Virus record (IMG/VR): IMGVR_UViG_3300030098_004783
Coordinates: 1-61,281 of that record
Origin: a virus
DNA length: 61,281 nt
Reading direction: 5' to 3' (one strand)
A program made the translations under genes and the position numbers. This document shows, in pieces, positions 44,901-52,609 of this stretch (positions are counted from its first letter, which is position 1; each line of letters begins with the position of its first letter). The notes beneath the pieces were generated by a model. That model worked only from the letters and a program-made list of their open reading frames with translations, made no database searches and had not been told where the DNA came from.

Positions 44901-45368
44901 ATCCATACGTGCGTAGGGTGTCACACGCGCCTACGCGCGTAGATTTCATCATCAGCAGGGCCTACGTGCGTATACGTGCGTATGTGAACGTAAAGAGGCT
45001 CTCTCGTCTACGTGCGTATACGTATGTATGCGAACGTTAGTGCTGGGGGTCAGATGTTCTTATACGTGCGGACGGATATTAGAGAGAATAAGTGCTGTTG
45101 CTGATACGTATACGTATATTACGTATGTATATACATATATGAACATATACGAACATCTACGTATAAGAACATCTACGAACGTATGAGAGAGAGAGGGGCT
45201 ATACACATACGTATGAGAACATAGAACATATATGTATATATATATACGTAGAAGTATGTCCTCTAATAACACAGATGCTATGTGTTTATAGCGTGGGTCT
45301 CGTGCGTGTGTGTCGCGGGTGTGACGTGCGGGTGATGTGGGGGTGTGTGTGGGGGTGTGTCACGGGTC
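44901..45368 (+). repeat. Repeat-rich non-coding block in the accessory island
   Basis: About 470 bases without a credible gene. It holds a 30-base direct repeat CTACGTGCGTATACGTRYGT... at 44962-44991 and 45008-45037; a 16-bp perfect inverted repeat (AGATGTTCTTATACGT at 45052-45067, its complement at 45159-45174); several GAACATMTAC units (45141-45180); and long alternating pyrimidine-purine tracts (TACGTGCGTATACGTGCGTA, ACATATATGTATATATATAT). The right part is G/T-rich. Possible roles are a replication origin, a regulatory site or a structured RNA. The block interrupts the second copy of the duplicated cassette. Confidence 0.6.
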
Positions 45369-45425
45369 GGAGGTGTAGACACACACGGCTTCAACATCCT
45401 CTATTCCAAAGCTTTATATAGAACC
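45369..45425 (+). promoter_or_regulatory. Duplicated promoter cassette, copy 2
   Basis: Second copy of the 57-base promoter segment, with the same BRE/TATA (CCAAAGCTTTATATAG). The ATG at 45446 lies 34 bases from the first base of the TATA box and there is no Shine-Dalgarno in the short gap, pointing to a leaderless transcript. Confidence 0.65.
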
Positions 45426-45445
45426 CCAACTCTGAGCTTGGTAAG

Positions 45446-45910
45446 ATGTTTCGAAGTGAAGCGTTGAGGGATATCTCATCCCCGTGTGAGCAAGTCGGTG
45501 ACACTCTCCCTGAGTGTGCACGGGCTACGGCAGGGTCTCCTCACCCTGTCCGCCCATTCAGTTGGGCAATCGCCGAACAATACGCATTGTCTACGGATGA
45601 TGTGTTAGCGTGGCGAAGTGCGTGGTGTTCGTATAGGAATGCGTATAACCACGAAGAACCAGCCGTGCCAAACGAGGAGTTGGCAACGTATTCACGTGAG
45701 TCCCCATATCACGTGCAACATATACGTATGGCAGGAAAGTATGCGGATTCGATGGGCAACTATCACAAGGCCTACGCAAGTGACAGGACATCGAACCCAC
45801 TTGACCTCACAAACGCATCACTACGTGACTTCACGATAGCGATGGCGAAGGATGATAAGGCAGGTATCCTACGTGCCTTTGAGTATGCAGGATGGGACAC
45901 AAAGGAGTGA
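45446..45910 (+). CDS. Island protein of unknown function (154 aa)
   Basis: First gene after promoter copy 2; probably leaderless. The sequence is helical (PFSWAIAEQYALSTDDVLAW, SLRDFTIAMAKDDKAGILRA) with aromatic and histidine residues in the middle (SPYHVQHIRMAGKYADSMGN). No motif is recognised. It ends five bases before the next gene, which has its own AAGGAG. Confidence 0.55.
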   Translation: MFRSEALRDISSPCEQVGDTLPECARATAGSPHPVRPFSWAIAEQYALSTDDVLAWRSAWCSYRNAYNHEEPAVPNEELATYSRESPYHVQHIRMAGKYADSMGNYHKAYASDRTSNPLDLTNASLRDFTIAMAKDDKAGILRAFEYAGWDTKE

Positions 45911-45914
45911 AAAT

Positions 45915-46214
45915 ATGAACACAAACACAGACATAGATATGAGCATAGATGACGACTTCTACGGAGACGTAGATTTAACACAGGAAGAACGTGATATGAT
46001 ATACGAGGACAGCCTCGTAGGACGTGCGTATGATGAGCATCAGGATTGGAAGGATGAAGAATCCCTACGTGAGTTCTGCAAACCATACGTAAATTGGGCA
46101 AACGATTGGCACAACACAGGCAAGGCTTGGCTACACAATACACGTATGCAAGTTCGTGCCGACAAAGTGAACGAAGCAAAGGCCATACGCAAGTTATTCG
46201 GATGTGACCTATGA
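45915..46214 (+). CDS. Acidic island protein of unknown function (99 aa)
   Basis: The start at 45915 is set by AAGGAGTG eight bases upstream, beyond the previous stop; the frame extends further left but into that gene. The N-terminus is very acidic (NTDIDMSIDDDFYGDVDLTQ), the C-terminal half helical and more basic (NTRMQVRADKVNEAKAIRKL). It could be a DNA mimic or interaction protein by charge, but this is speculation. ATGA overlap downstream. Confidence 0.55.
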   Translation: MNTNTDIDMSIDDDFYGDVDLTQEERDMIYEDSLVGRAYDEHQDWKDEESLREFCKPYVNWANDWHNTGKAWLHNTRMQVRADKVNEAKAIRKLFGCDL

Positions 46215-46426
46215 GCTGGATTGAGGTCACCGTGCGTTTGCACGAAGATGAGGTGAAGCTACTTCCTATGTGCCTGACTGACGATGGCACGTATGAGGGA
46301 ACATTGGCGAACGGTATAATCGCACAGGTTATACGTGGGGCTAAGAAGGTGAACCCCAAAGGAGAGCTTGTGTATTCATACGTATACGATAGGGTCTACG
46401 AACATCTGGAGGATGAGAAAGAATGA
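46211..46426 (+). CDS. Island protein of unknown function (71 aa)
   Basis: Coupled by ATGA overlaps to both neighbours. Beta-rich (SWIEVTVRLHEDEVKLLPMC, GTYEGTLANGIIAQVIRGAK) with an acidic C-terminus. Coupling and codon use support translation. No family is recognised. Confidence 0.55.
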   Translation: MSWIEVTVRLHEDEVKLLPMCLTDDGTYEGTLANGIIAQVIRGAKKVNPKGELVYSYVYDRVYEHLEDEKE

Positions 46427-46596
46427 GCAGACGTAGGTCAGGTGCACGGACACCATACGAGAACTACGAGCTACCCAAGTCCAGCGAGAAGGGGGAACCC
46501 TTCATCGATTGGAACGAAGTCATCAAAAACGTGCGATTAAACCCACGTGGGAAACCTGTGCGTGTGATACGCAAAAAGAAGGGGGCCAAAAATTGA
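46423..46596 (+). CDS. Basic island microprotein (57 aa)
   Basis: Starts in an ATGA overlap with the previous stop. Arg/Lys-rich at both ends (MSRRRSGARTPYENYELPKS ... PVRVIRKKKGAKN) with a central FIDWNEVIKNVRLNPRG. Possibly nucleic-acid binding by charge. It is followed by a strong hairpin. Confidence 0.55.
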   Translation: MSRRRSGARTPYENYELPKSSEKGEPFIDWNEVIKNVRLNPRGKPVRVIRKKKGAKN

Positions 46597-46611
46597 GATG
46601 TTTACGGTTAA

Positions 46612-46643
46612 TTCAAACCTCTTCACAAAGTGAAGAGTTTGAA
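46612..46643 (+). other. Long hairpin before the amidoligase gene
   Basis: CTCTTCAC-AAA-GTGAAGAG is a perfect 8-bp stem with a 3-base loop, extended after a one-base bulge by TTCAAA/TTTGAA to 14 pairs. It sits 30 bases before the amidoligase start and 15 after the previous stop. It could attenuate or separate the two transcripts, or bind a dimeric regulator as DNA. Confidence 0.55.
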
Positions 46644-46673
46644 TGAACCTAACCAAAACCAAATGGAGAAAAT

Positions 46674-47987
46674 ATGGAATCAGAAAACGAAACCGATGAC
46701 ATCATTTGTGATGTCTGCCGTGACTCACCAGCTACTGCTGTGGAATGTCTCGAAGGCACAGATACTGACATATGTGACTGCTGTCTCGATGAACTACCTA
46801 CGGATGAGTGGAGTGGTGAGCTTGTCAGAGAAATCGTAGCCCACGTAGATGGCTACGGTGTAGGACGGGATACACTTGACGATGAGTGTTTCACCTGTGA
46901 TTGGAGTGGGGAGTATGGATTCAATGAGAATGCAGTTGAACTCACCTGCGGAGACATCGTTAATCGTGAGTATTACAGCGATGAGCTGTTCTACTGTCAC
47001 GATTGTGATTATCGAGGACATATCGATGATGCACAATGGATAGACCAGATTGAAGCATACGTATGTGATGACTGTTCGTGTGAACATAGGCACAGAGCTG
47101 ACCGTTGGCACAACAGATTCGCAAAGATTGTTTCCAATACGTTCAGTAAGTTCCCTGTCCGCAATTACGTGGGCATTGAGTTCGAAGCTGAAGAGGGAGA
47201 ACCTATACGTGATGTGATACCATCTGCCCTGTATAACAAAATCGCAGAGGCTAAAGACGATGGTTCTCTGAACTATGGCACGGAGTATGTGACACACCCA
47301 ATGCGTGGTGATGACATAGCTAACACGATAGATGAGATGTGCGATATGTTCGCATCAAATGGTTGGACATTAGGAACCAACGTAGGTTGGCACTTCCATT
47401 ATGATATGGACAGCTTGAGCATCAACCGTCAGAAGAACGTATGGAAGGCTATGCAGAGATTTGATAACCTAATACGTATGTCTGATGACTTCGGATATTT
47501 CAGAGATATGCAGAGGTCGTATGCCACAGGATGGACAGAACAATACGTAGCTTGGGCATCACAATGGGCGATGGATAAGAAGCGTGACTATGATTACAAC
47601 GCACATAGGAGACAGGCAACACGTGGCTCTGAGATGGGTAGATATGCGTGGCTTAATTGGTCTCCGATGGGGAACATAGATAATAAACGTGTAGAGATAC
47701 GATTGTATAGACCTATTACATACAGACGTAATTACACAGACGCTACAAGCTGGTCACGTAGTGCATACTCATCAGTAGCACAGGACTACAAACTATTCAT
47801 TCAATTTTGGAATGAGTTTATACGCAAGTCTGCGTATCGACCACGTTCGTTGAGATTCAGAGATGATGCACACGGACTGATTGATATGACAGAATTTGCA
47901 GGACAATTTTCACCAGAGGTGAAGGATTGGTTGATTACAAACCACAATACACATATAACACGACAGGAGGTGATAAACAATGTGTGA
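46674..47987 (+). CDS. Amidoligase-family protein with N-terminal zinc-binding region
   Basis: The 437-residue protein has two parts. Residues 1-140 hold CxxC-type pairs (CDVC 12-15, CDCC 34-37, CFTC 72-75, CHDC 108-111, CDDC 131-134), a multi-zinc region. Residues 160-370 match the putative amidoligase family (Amidoligase_2, glutamine-synthetase-like COOH-NH2 ligases): YVGIEFEAE (165-173), KDDGSLNYGTEYVTHPMRG (194-212), TNVGWHFHYDM (235-245) and RYAWLNWSP...RVEIRLYRPI (323-348), the E.E / D.S..G.E.V / G.H.H / RY..N....E.R set of that family. Such enzymes are predicted to form amide bonds using ATP. The next gene encodes a glutamine amidotransferase that would supply ammonia. The substrate is unknown; the zinc region may select a protein or nucleic acid target. 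It begins 30 bases after a hairpin and overlaps the next gene by eight bases. Confidence 0.75.
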   Translation: MESENETDDIICDVCRDSPATAVECLEGTDTDICDCCLDELPTDEWSGELVREIVAHVDGYGVGRDTLDDECFTCDWSGEYGFNENAVELTCGDIVNREYYSDELFYCHDCDYRGHIDDAQWIDQIEAYVCDDCSCEHRHRADRWHNRFAKIVSNTFSKFPVRNYVGIEFEAEEGEPIRDVIPSALYNKIAEAKDDGSLNYGTEYVTHPMRGDDIANTIDEMCDMFASNGWTLGTNVGWHFHYDMDSLSINRQKNVWKAMQRFDNLIRMSDDFGYFRDMQRSYATGWTEQYVAWASQWAMDKKRDYDYNAHRRQATRGSEMGRYAWLNWSPMGNIDNKRVEIRLYRPITYRRNYTDATSWSRSAYSSVAQDYKLFIQFWNEFIRKSAYRPRSLRFRDDAHGLIDMTEFAGQFSPEVKDWLITNHNTHITRQEVINNV

Positions 47988-49248
47988 GATACAATTCGTA
48001 ATGAGCGATACGTTGGGCAATGACAACGTTAATAACTTCATTGAAATGTTGAGTAAAGGTTCTAGGTCGAACGATGACGCAACAGGTATATTCAGTAGTT
48101 CATACCAATGGAAAGTTGGTAAGGCCTACGAGGATTTGAAAGATAAGAAAGATGACAGCATCAGACACGTGCTGTCCGCACTCCCAAGCAATTGGCTCGT
48201 GGGTCACAATAGACTTGCGACACAGGGTAGTGAGACTAATAACGAGAACAATCATCCGTTCTCGAATGATACTTGCACGATAGTGCATAATGGTATCATA
48301 GGTAATGACGATACGTTGAAGGCACAGTATGGCTTCGACTATAAAGCAGAGACAGATAGTGCGATAGTCCCTGCGTTAATTGACCATTACATACGTGATG
48401 GTAAGGATGAGATAGACGCTATCAAAGAAAGTGCAGAAGAACTAACAGGTTCGTATTCGATATTTGTATTTATGCACAGCACACAGAACCTATACTACCT
48501 CAAAAATAATTCGACATCATTTTATATGATGAAAACTCTCGATGCAAACGATAACGTAAGCATCTATGGTAGCACATCCAAGTCAAGCTTGGAGGATATG
48601 TCGTATATAAAAAGCGATGGACTGTTTGGTTCCGACCTATTTAAAGCACGACACATAACTACACCAGAGGGTGGTGTTATATATCACGTAGTATATAAAG
48701 GAGATAACGGAATGGATATTGTTAATGCAGGTGAATTTACACCTCAATCCTACGTATATAAAGGAGGAACTACGTATTACGGTAGGGGTGCCTACTCTTA
48801 TGGTGGTAATACATACTATGATTGGGATTCACTCGATGATACAGATTACGTAGGAGATAGCTGTTCGCTATCGAAGAATGAAACCAAACGTAAGGAACGT
48901 GCAGAATCTTCGGAAGCTATGAACGAGATACTAAAGGAGTTCGATACTAACGTAGATGATGTGTTCGAAGGAGTAGTGACTGACATAGAAAACTTCTGCG
49001 TATACGATGAGGATATAATATTTAGTGGACAATTCACGAATGATATTATGGATGCGGTATCTACGTATTCAAGTAGACATCAACAGATAGTTCTACGTGA
49101 CGTTCCTACTATGTATGGAACTTACTTGGAAAATTATTTAGATGCAACTGCGTGGATATCTACGGATGATGTAGGTAAAGGCGAGGACATTAGCAACTAT
49201 ACAGTTAAATACCAAGCACTTGTTAAGTATATAGAGGACAACCAATGA
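47980..49248 (+). CDS. Class II glutamine amidotransferase (Ntn hydrolase)
   Basis: Releases ammonia from glutamine. The protein starts MCEIQF, so Cys2 becomes the N-terminal nucleophile after Met removal. Further family marks: RSNDDATGIF (29-38), GHNRLATQG (75-83, as in GHTRWATHG), NHPF (91-94), IVHNGIIGN (101-109), ETDSAI (124-129) and GSYSIFVF (near 152). The domain covers residues 1-200; the C-terminal 220 residues (with GYYGRGAYSYGG-like Gly/Tyr stretch and FDTNVDDVFEGVVTDIENFC) are not recognised and are not the GlmS isomerase. The eight-base overlap with the amidoligase gene suggests the two work together. It ends in an ATGA overlap with the next gene. Confidence 0.82.
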   Translation: MCEIQFVMSDTLGNDNVNNFIEMLSKGSRSNDDATGIFSSSYQWKVGKAYEDLKDKKDDSIRHVLSALPSNWLVGHNRLATQGSETNNENNHPFSNDTCTIVHNGIIGNDDTLKAQYGFDYKAETDSAIVPALIDHYIRDGKDEIDAIKESAEELTGSYSIFVFMHSTQNLYYLKNNSTSFYMMKTLDANDNVSIYGSTSKSSLEDMSYIKSDGLFGSDLFKARHITTPEGGVIYHVVYKGDNGMDIVNAGEFTPQSYVYKGGTTYYGRGAYSYGGNTYYDWDSLDDTDYVGDSCSLSKNETKRKERAESSEAMNEILKEFDTNVDDVFEGVVTDIENFCVYDEDIIFSGQFTNDIMDAVSTYSSRHQQIVLRDVPTMYGTYLENYLDATAWISTDDVGKGEDISNYTVKYQALVKYIEDNQ

Positions 49249-49925
49249 AAACGTTAGCACTTAATCCTGATAAAAACGCAGACGATAACATATCAGACGC
49301 AGTCGATTTCTTTACACGACATTGTCACGGTGAGAAAGAACTTACCGGATTATTTGCATTCGAAGATAGAGACCCATACGCACTATACCATCCACGATGG
49401 AATGGTAGACCACTATTACCTGAGAAATTAGCGTCAGCTATTGATAGGTGGTGTGATAAAGGTAAAGGATGGGCGATACTACATAGCCGTTCATACCCAC
49501 GTGGAACTAATTCACGTAGAGAACGTATGCCGTTGAGGTTATCTACTTACCAATACTTCTTTCACATAGGTGGATATGGTAGCCAATCATTGTGGAATGA
49601 AGTGCAACGTTCACGTAGAGTAAAGAGGCCAACTAATATGGCGGTATATAATGCGTGGATACAATCACAAATATCAGATGATTTTCTTAACAGATGGAGA
49701 GACTATCACAACTTAAGCGATGAGGGTAATGAACGCACACGTTCATTCTGTTCATTCGTATGGGATAATGGTATGATAAAGAAATACAATATGTATGAAG
49801 ATGATTACGAGGATAATAGTCCGACACGATATAAGGTGTATAGTGTAGAGGGATACGACAATGATAACACATTGACTTATCGCCCTGCGTTTACTATGCA
49901 ACCAGAATGGGATGGTGTGCAATAA
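49245..49925 (+). CDS. Unknown protein in the amidoligase cluster (226 aa)
   Basis: ATGA overlap with the amidotransferase gene and TAATG overlap with the next. The sequence is rich in Arg, Tyr and Trp (DRWCDKGKGWAILHSRSYPR, NRWRDYHNLSDEGNERTRSF). The middle segment WAILHSRSYPRGTNSR recalls the GHNRLAT block of class II amidotransferases, so it may be a degenerate relative, but the N-terminal Cys is absent. Its coupling makes it a likely third component of the module. Confidence 0.55.
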   Translation: MKTLALNPDKNADDNISDAVDFFTRHCHGEKELTGLFAFEDRDPYALYHPRWNGRPLLPEKLASAIDRWCDKGKGWAILHSRSYPRGTNSRRERMPLRLSTYQYFFHIGGYGSQSLWNEVQRSRRVKRPTNMAVYNAWIQSQISDDFLNRWRDYHNLSDEGNERTRSFCSFVWDNGMIKKYNMYEDDYEDNSPTRYKVYSVEGYDNDNTLTYRPAFTMQPEWDGVQ

Positions 49926-50461
49926 TGGGTGCGTATCCATTTAGTCAGGCAGTCAAATGGCCTGAACATATGTGCGAACATTGTAGTAATATAATCGGCC
50001 CTGTCGATGTGTTCGGTAATAATCCAGACGATAATAAATGCGAGGGTGCGGGTATGAAACTGAAACCACAATGGGGTGGTAAACTCGAAGGACAGGCAGA
50101 TGATGACCCTACGCAACACGCATTCATAGATATATCATATGGTATACGTGACCATACAGACTCTGAGAAATTTAGAAAGTTCGTTATGGAAACTAAACGT
50201 ATGGCTGTTCCTATGTGTGAACTTGGTAAACAATTACCAAAGATACACGTGCAAAGACAGTCAGACTGTGAGTATCCAGAGATTAGAAAGAAGATGGATA
50301 TGGATGGAGTCCCACGTATGGTGGACATAGAAGGACATAAATTCTGCGGACATTGTCACGTCAAGCAGACGTATCAGGGCTACGCAGATTACTCGTGGCG
50401 TTCGACAGCAGAGACCTGCACGAACCCTGATTGTATAATGAACGGAGGTAAAGAACAATGA
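49925..50461 (+). CDS. Zinc-binding protein in the amidoligase cluster (178 aa)
   Basis: The start at 49925 is chosen for the TAATG overlap with the previous stop. It has two Cys clusters: MCEHCSN near residue 17, and FCGHCHVK ... TCTNPDC near the C-terminus, each able to bind zinc. The middle contains RKFVMETKRMAVPMCELGKQ and a basic region. No enzyme motif is seen. ATGA overlap with the next gene. Confidence 0.55.
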   Translation: MGAYPFSQAVKWPEHMCEHCSNIIGPVDVFGNNPDDNKCEGAGMKLKPQWGGKLEGQADDDPTQHAFIDISYGIRDHTDSEKFRKFVMETKRMAVPMCELGKQLPKIHVQRQSDCEYPEIRKKMDMDGVPRMVDIEGHKFCGHCHVKQTYQGYADYSWRSTAETCTNPDCIMNGGKEQ

Positions 50462-50601
50462 GTAAACACACAGATGAACTGCTTGAAGCAGTTCAGGAGA
50501 TATCCGCAATCATTTACTATCAGTCGAATTTAAAAGAGCAGGATAGATGGTTAGCAGATATAATGGAGAAAGGTATATGGCTCCCAGAGGATGACGACTG
50601 A
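50458..50601 (+). CDS. Small helical protein (47 aa)
   Basis: Starts in an ATGA overlap and ends in TGATG with the next gene. Mostly helical and acidic (TDELLEAVQEISAIIYYQSN, WLADIMEKGIWLPEDDD). Coupling is the main evidence for translation. Function unknown. Confidence 0.5.
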   Translation: MSKHTDELLEAVQEISAIIYYQSNLKEQDRWLADIMEKGIWLPEDDD

Positions 50602-50735
50602 TGGAAGATATATGCGATTTCATTGACGGTAGTGGCATAGTAGAATGTCCAGATTGCGGTGAGGTAGTAGAGACCGTAGACGAAGATAAGTGTCCTTACT
50701 GTCACAATGGAAAATATATGTATGGAGATATATAA
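50601..50735 (+). CDS. Zinc-ribbon microprotein (44 aa)
   Basis: Shares a base with the previous stop (TGATG). ECPDCGEVVE and DKCPYCHNG form two CxxC knuckles 12 residues apart, a rubredoxin-like zinc ribbon. The next gene begins on the base after its stop. Likely an interaction or nucleic-acid-binding module. Confidence 0.6.
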   Translation: MEDICDFIDGSGIVECPDCGEVVETVDEDKCPYCHNGKYMYGDI

Positions 50736-51083
50736 ATGAAACAAAACAAAATATTAACAGAGTTTCTCGATATGATAGACGAAGCCCATAAGATAGAGGC
50801 ATCTAACATAGACATAAAGAAGATACTCTCACCTGCACAGTTCAGGCAATTTACAGAAATGGAAGAGGTTATTAACAATATGTTTTCAGCTAATAACCTA
50901 CACGAAGGCATACGTAAGACAATAGACGGTGCCAAGCTAAACAATACGCAACAGATAAACGTATTGATTATGCTAAAAATATTTGAAACATTCATCGGTG
51001 CGATGAAGGAGGCTGGTATACAACCCGATACAAGCAGTAGCAATTATGATTTGCCTACTGACTTCGGTGACTTGTATGCCTAA
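50736..51083 (+). CDS. Helical protein of unknown function (115 aa)
   Basis: Begins directly after the zinc-ribbon stop, with AUGGAGAUAU-type purines just upstream. Almost wholly helical (ILTEFLDMIDEAHKIEASNI, TEMEEVINNMFSANNLHEGI, NVLIMLKIFETFIGAMKEAG). No motif is recognised. A long hairpin follows its stop. Confidence 0.58.
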   Translation: MKQNKILTEFLDMIDEAHKIEASNIDIKKILSPAQFRQFTEMEEVINNMFSANNLHEGIRKTIDGAKLNNTQQINVLIMLKIFETFIGAMKEAGIQPDTSSSNYDLPTDFGDLYA

Positions 51084-51084
51084 A

Positions 51085-51130
51085 ACACACATAGTAGGTA
51101 AGTTAGTAAACGTACTTACCTACTCTGTGT
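51085..51130 (+). terminator. Long hairpin after the helical protein gene
   Basis: AGTAGGTAAG (51093-51102) and CTTACCTACT (51115-51124) form a perfect 10-bp stem with a 12-base loop; flanking ACACA and TGTGT can extend it. It starts two bases after a stop codon. There is no T-tract, so it may be an RNA-processing or attenuation element rather than a classic terminator. Confidence 0.5.
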
Positions 51131-51161
51131 GGTGATACAAAAAATTAAAGGAGAATTAAAA

Positions 51162-51494
51162 ATGACAAACAACAGATTTAGTAGAATGTCCTCACGTAGT
51201 GGGGGTAATGATAGCTCCGCCAAATCAGGCGGGAACGTTAAGTATAACGTAATTAAGAGTGAACGTGTGGATTGGGAACCAAATAACTTTTTGGAAATAT
51301 CCCACAAGTCATACGATGCTAAGGGTGAGAACTCTGGTAGTGGTGAGTTTTACTCACTATCACGTGGCTACTACGCAACCGGCAACGGTGACGTAGATGA
51401 AGGCACACCTATATACCAGAAGAACCTTACGCTTCCAGCTGACGATAAGTTCCTCGATAGCTTCATCGGTGCATTAGATAAGATATTTTCTTAG
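51162..51494 (+). CDS. Possible single-strand DNA-binding-like protein (110 aa)
   Basis: The start at 51162 follows AAAGGAG at good spacing; the frame extends further left without such a site. A flexible Ser/Gly/Asn-rich N-terminus (SRMSSRSGGNDSSAKSGG) precedes a beta domain (NFLEISHKSYDAKGE, GEFYSLSRGYYATGNG, IYQKNLTLPADDKFLDSFIG). The order of strands then a final helix recalls PC4-like single-strand DNA-binding domains, but similarity is weak. It is preceded by a hairpin and probably marks a new translation unit. Confidence 0.45.
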   Translation: MTNNRFSRMSSRSGGNDSSAKSGGNVKYNVIKSERVDWEPNNFLEISHKSYDAKGENSGSGEFYSLSRGYYATGNGDVDEGTPIYQKNLTLPADDKFLDSFIGALDKIFS

Positions 51495-51502
51495 GTGCAT
51501 AG

Positions 51503-51667
51503 ATGAGAAGCAAAGATGTTCGCACAGGTATGGTTCACGAGATGCATAGTATAACTACTGCATATGAGAACCTACGCACAGTAATGAGTAAGCCTTCACC
51601 TATGAGTAGGTGGAGTGAGGTTAAGGATGCTCTTGAGCGTCTATCATCTGCTATTTACGGACAGTGA
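51503..51667 (+). CDS. Small protein of unknown function (54 aa)
   Basis: An ORF between two supported genes with the same codon style (CGC, CGT, ACG). Mostly helical (VRTGMVHEMHSITTAYENLR, SRWSEVKDALERLSSAIYGQ). GGTG before the ATG is a weak site. It contains six methionines in 54 residues. Function unknown. Confidence 0.45.
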   Translation: MRSKDVRTGMVHEMHSITTAYENLRTVMSKPSPMSRWSEVKDALERLSSAIYGQ

Positions 51668-51739
51668 ATACGTAGATAAATACACCCTTGCAATACACGT
51701 AGGATATTGTATCTTAGTATCAATAGTGGTGTTATCAAT

Positions 51740-51967
51740 ATGAGATATCATATAGCTTATTCAAATCAGATACGTTTGAAGGATGGCCGAGTACTCACGT
51801 ACGATGACGTTGAACTTCACGAAGAGACACACGAGTACGACGTAGGCACGAGAGAGAAACACAATACACCACGTAAGGGTGATGAGCTGGAGTATCTCGA
51901 AGATTTTATGTCAGGCAACTTTGTTGTCATCCTCGAGAAAGGAGACGTAGAACAATTAAGTGATTAA
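51740..51967 (+). CDS. Small island protein (75 aa)
   Basis: The ATG at 51740 is preferred over an upstream TTG at 51707. The sequence is beta-rich and charged (IAYSNQIRLKDGRVLTYDDV, ELHEETHEYDVGTREKHNTP) with a C-terminal GNFVVILEKGDVEQLSD. The stop overlaps the next GTG start. Not recognised. The 70 bases before it hold no clear promoter. Confidence 0.5.
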   Translation: MRYHIAYSNQIRLKDGRVLTYDDVELHEETHEYDVGTREKHNTPRKGDELEYLEDFMSGNFVVILEKGDVEQLSD

Positions 51968-52607
51968 GGTGAACCGATTACATATACGATACGAGCCGAG
52001 AGTAGGCACTAAGTCTGGAGGGGGATACAATAACACTTCCTCTGGACTGCACGAAGTGAGGCACGTAGATGATGTAGTTGAGTTTGTATTTCTTAATGAA
52101 ATATACGTGAGGTTCGGTAGCGTTGATTCACTCAACGTCTACCCTCACCCACCTTATGATGATGACCTACGCAACCACGATGTATCTGAATTACAGATGG
52201 TAGCGGACAATAGGTTCGCACGTGTCATCGACAATCTTTTTAGAAAAGAATGTATTGATGACAACAACATACACGAGTATGTATTTAGAATTTACAGACG
52301 ACCTACGTATGGTCGAACTGATATACCTGCGTATTGGGATATAACTATACGTGAGCATAATATCGATTTGCCACGTTACGCACATAGCCCTGCTCCTACG
52401 GAGATGTACGTAGGTGAGTTCAAGGATACGTGGACTGACGAACAACGTGAGGTTGTGCGTGAGTTCCGTGCGTACGCTGTGAGTTTCCCGCGTTCGCTGA
52501 CTGAGAATCAATTCATCGAGTTCTATATGCAACGGATAAAAGATAGCCCTTCCCGCGCCGATGCTCGTAGAATATGGAAACATAGGGCAGAAATGGGATT
52601 AGTATAA
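51960..52607 (+). CDS. Last island protein, unknown function (215 aa)
   Basis: Starts with GTG inside the end of the previous gene (AAGTGATTAAGG). Residues 1-75 look like a beta domain (VRHVDDVVEFVFLNEIYVRF, GSVDSLNVYPHPPYDDDL); the rest includes VFRIYRRPTYGRTDIPAYWD and a helical C-terminus with SRADARRIWKHRAEMG. CGT-rich codon use ends with this gene; the next gene returns to A/T-rich codons. Confidence 0.52.
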   Translation: MIKVNRLHIRYEPRVGTKSGGGYNNTSSGLHEVRHVDDVVEFVFLNEIYVRFGSVDSLNVYPHPPYDDDLRNHDVSELQMVADNRFARVIDNLFRKECIDDNNIHEYVFRIYRRPTYGRTDIPAYWDITIREHNIDLPRYAHSPAPTEMYVGEFKDTWTDEQREVVREFRAYAVSFPRSLTENQFIEFYMQRIKDSPSRADARRIWKHRAEMGLV

Positions 52608-52609
52608 CA

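Noticed and set aside
45060-45272. ORF on the minus strand in the repeat block (70 codons)
   Set aside because: Tyr/Ile/Val-rich low-complexity product of the TACGTA repeats, with no start signal or neighbours on that strand.
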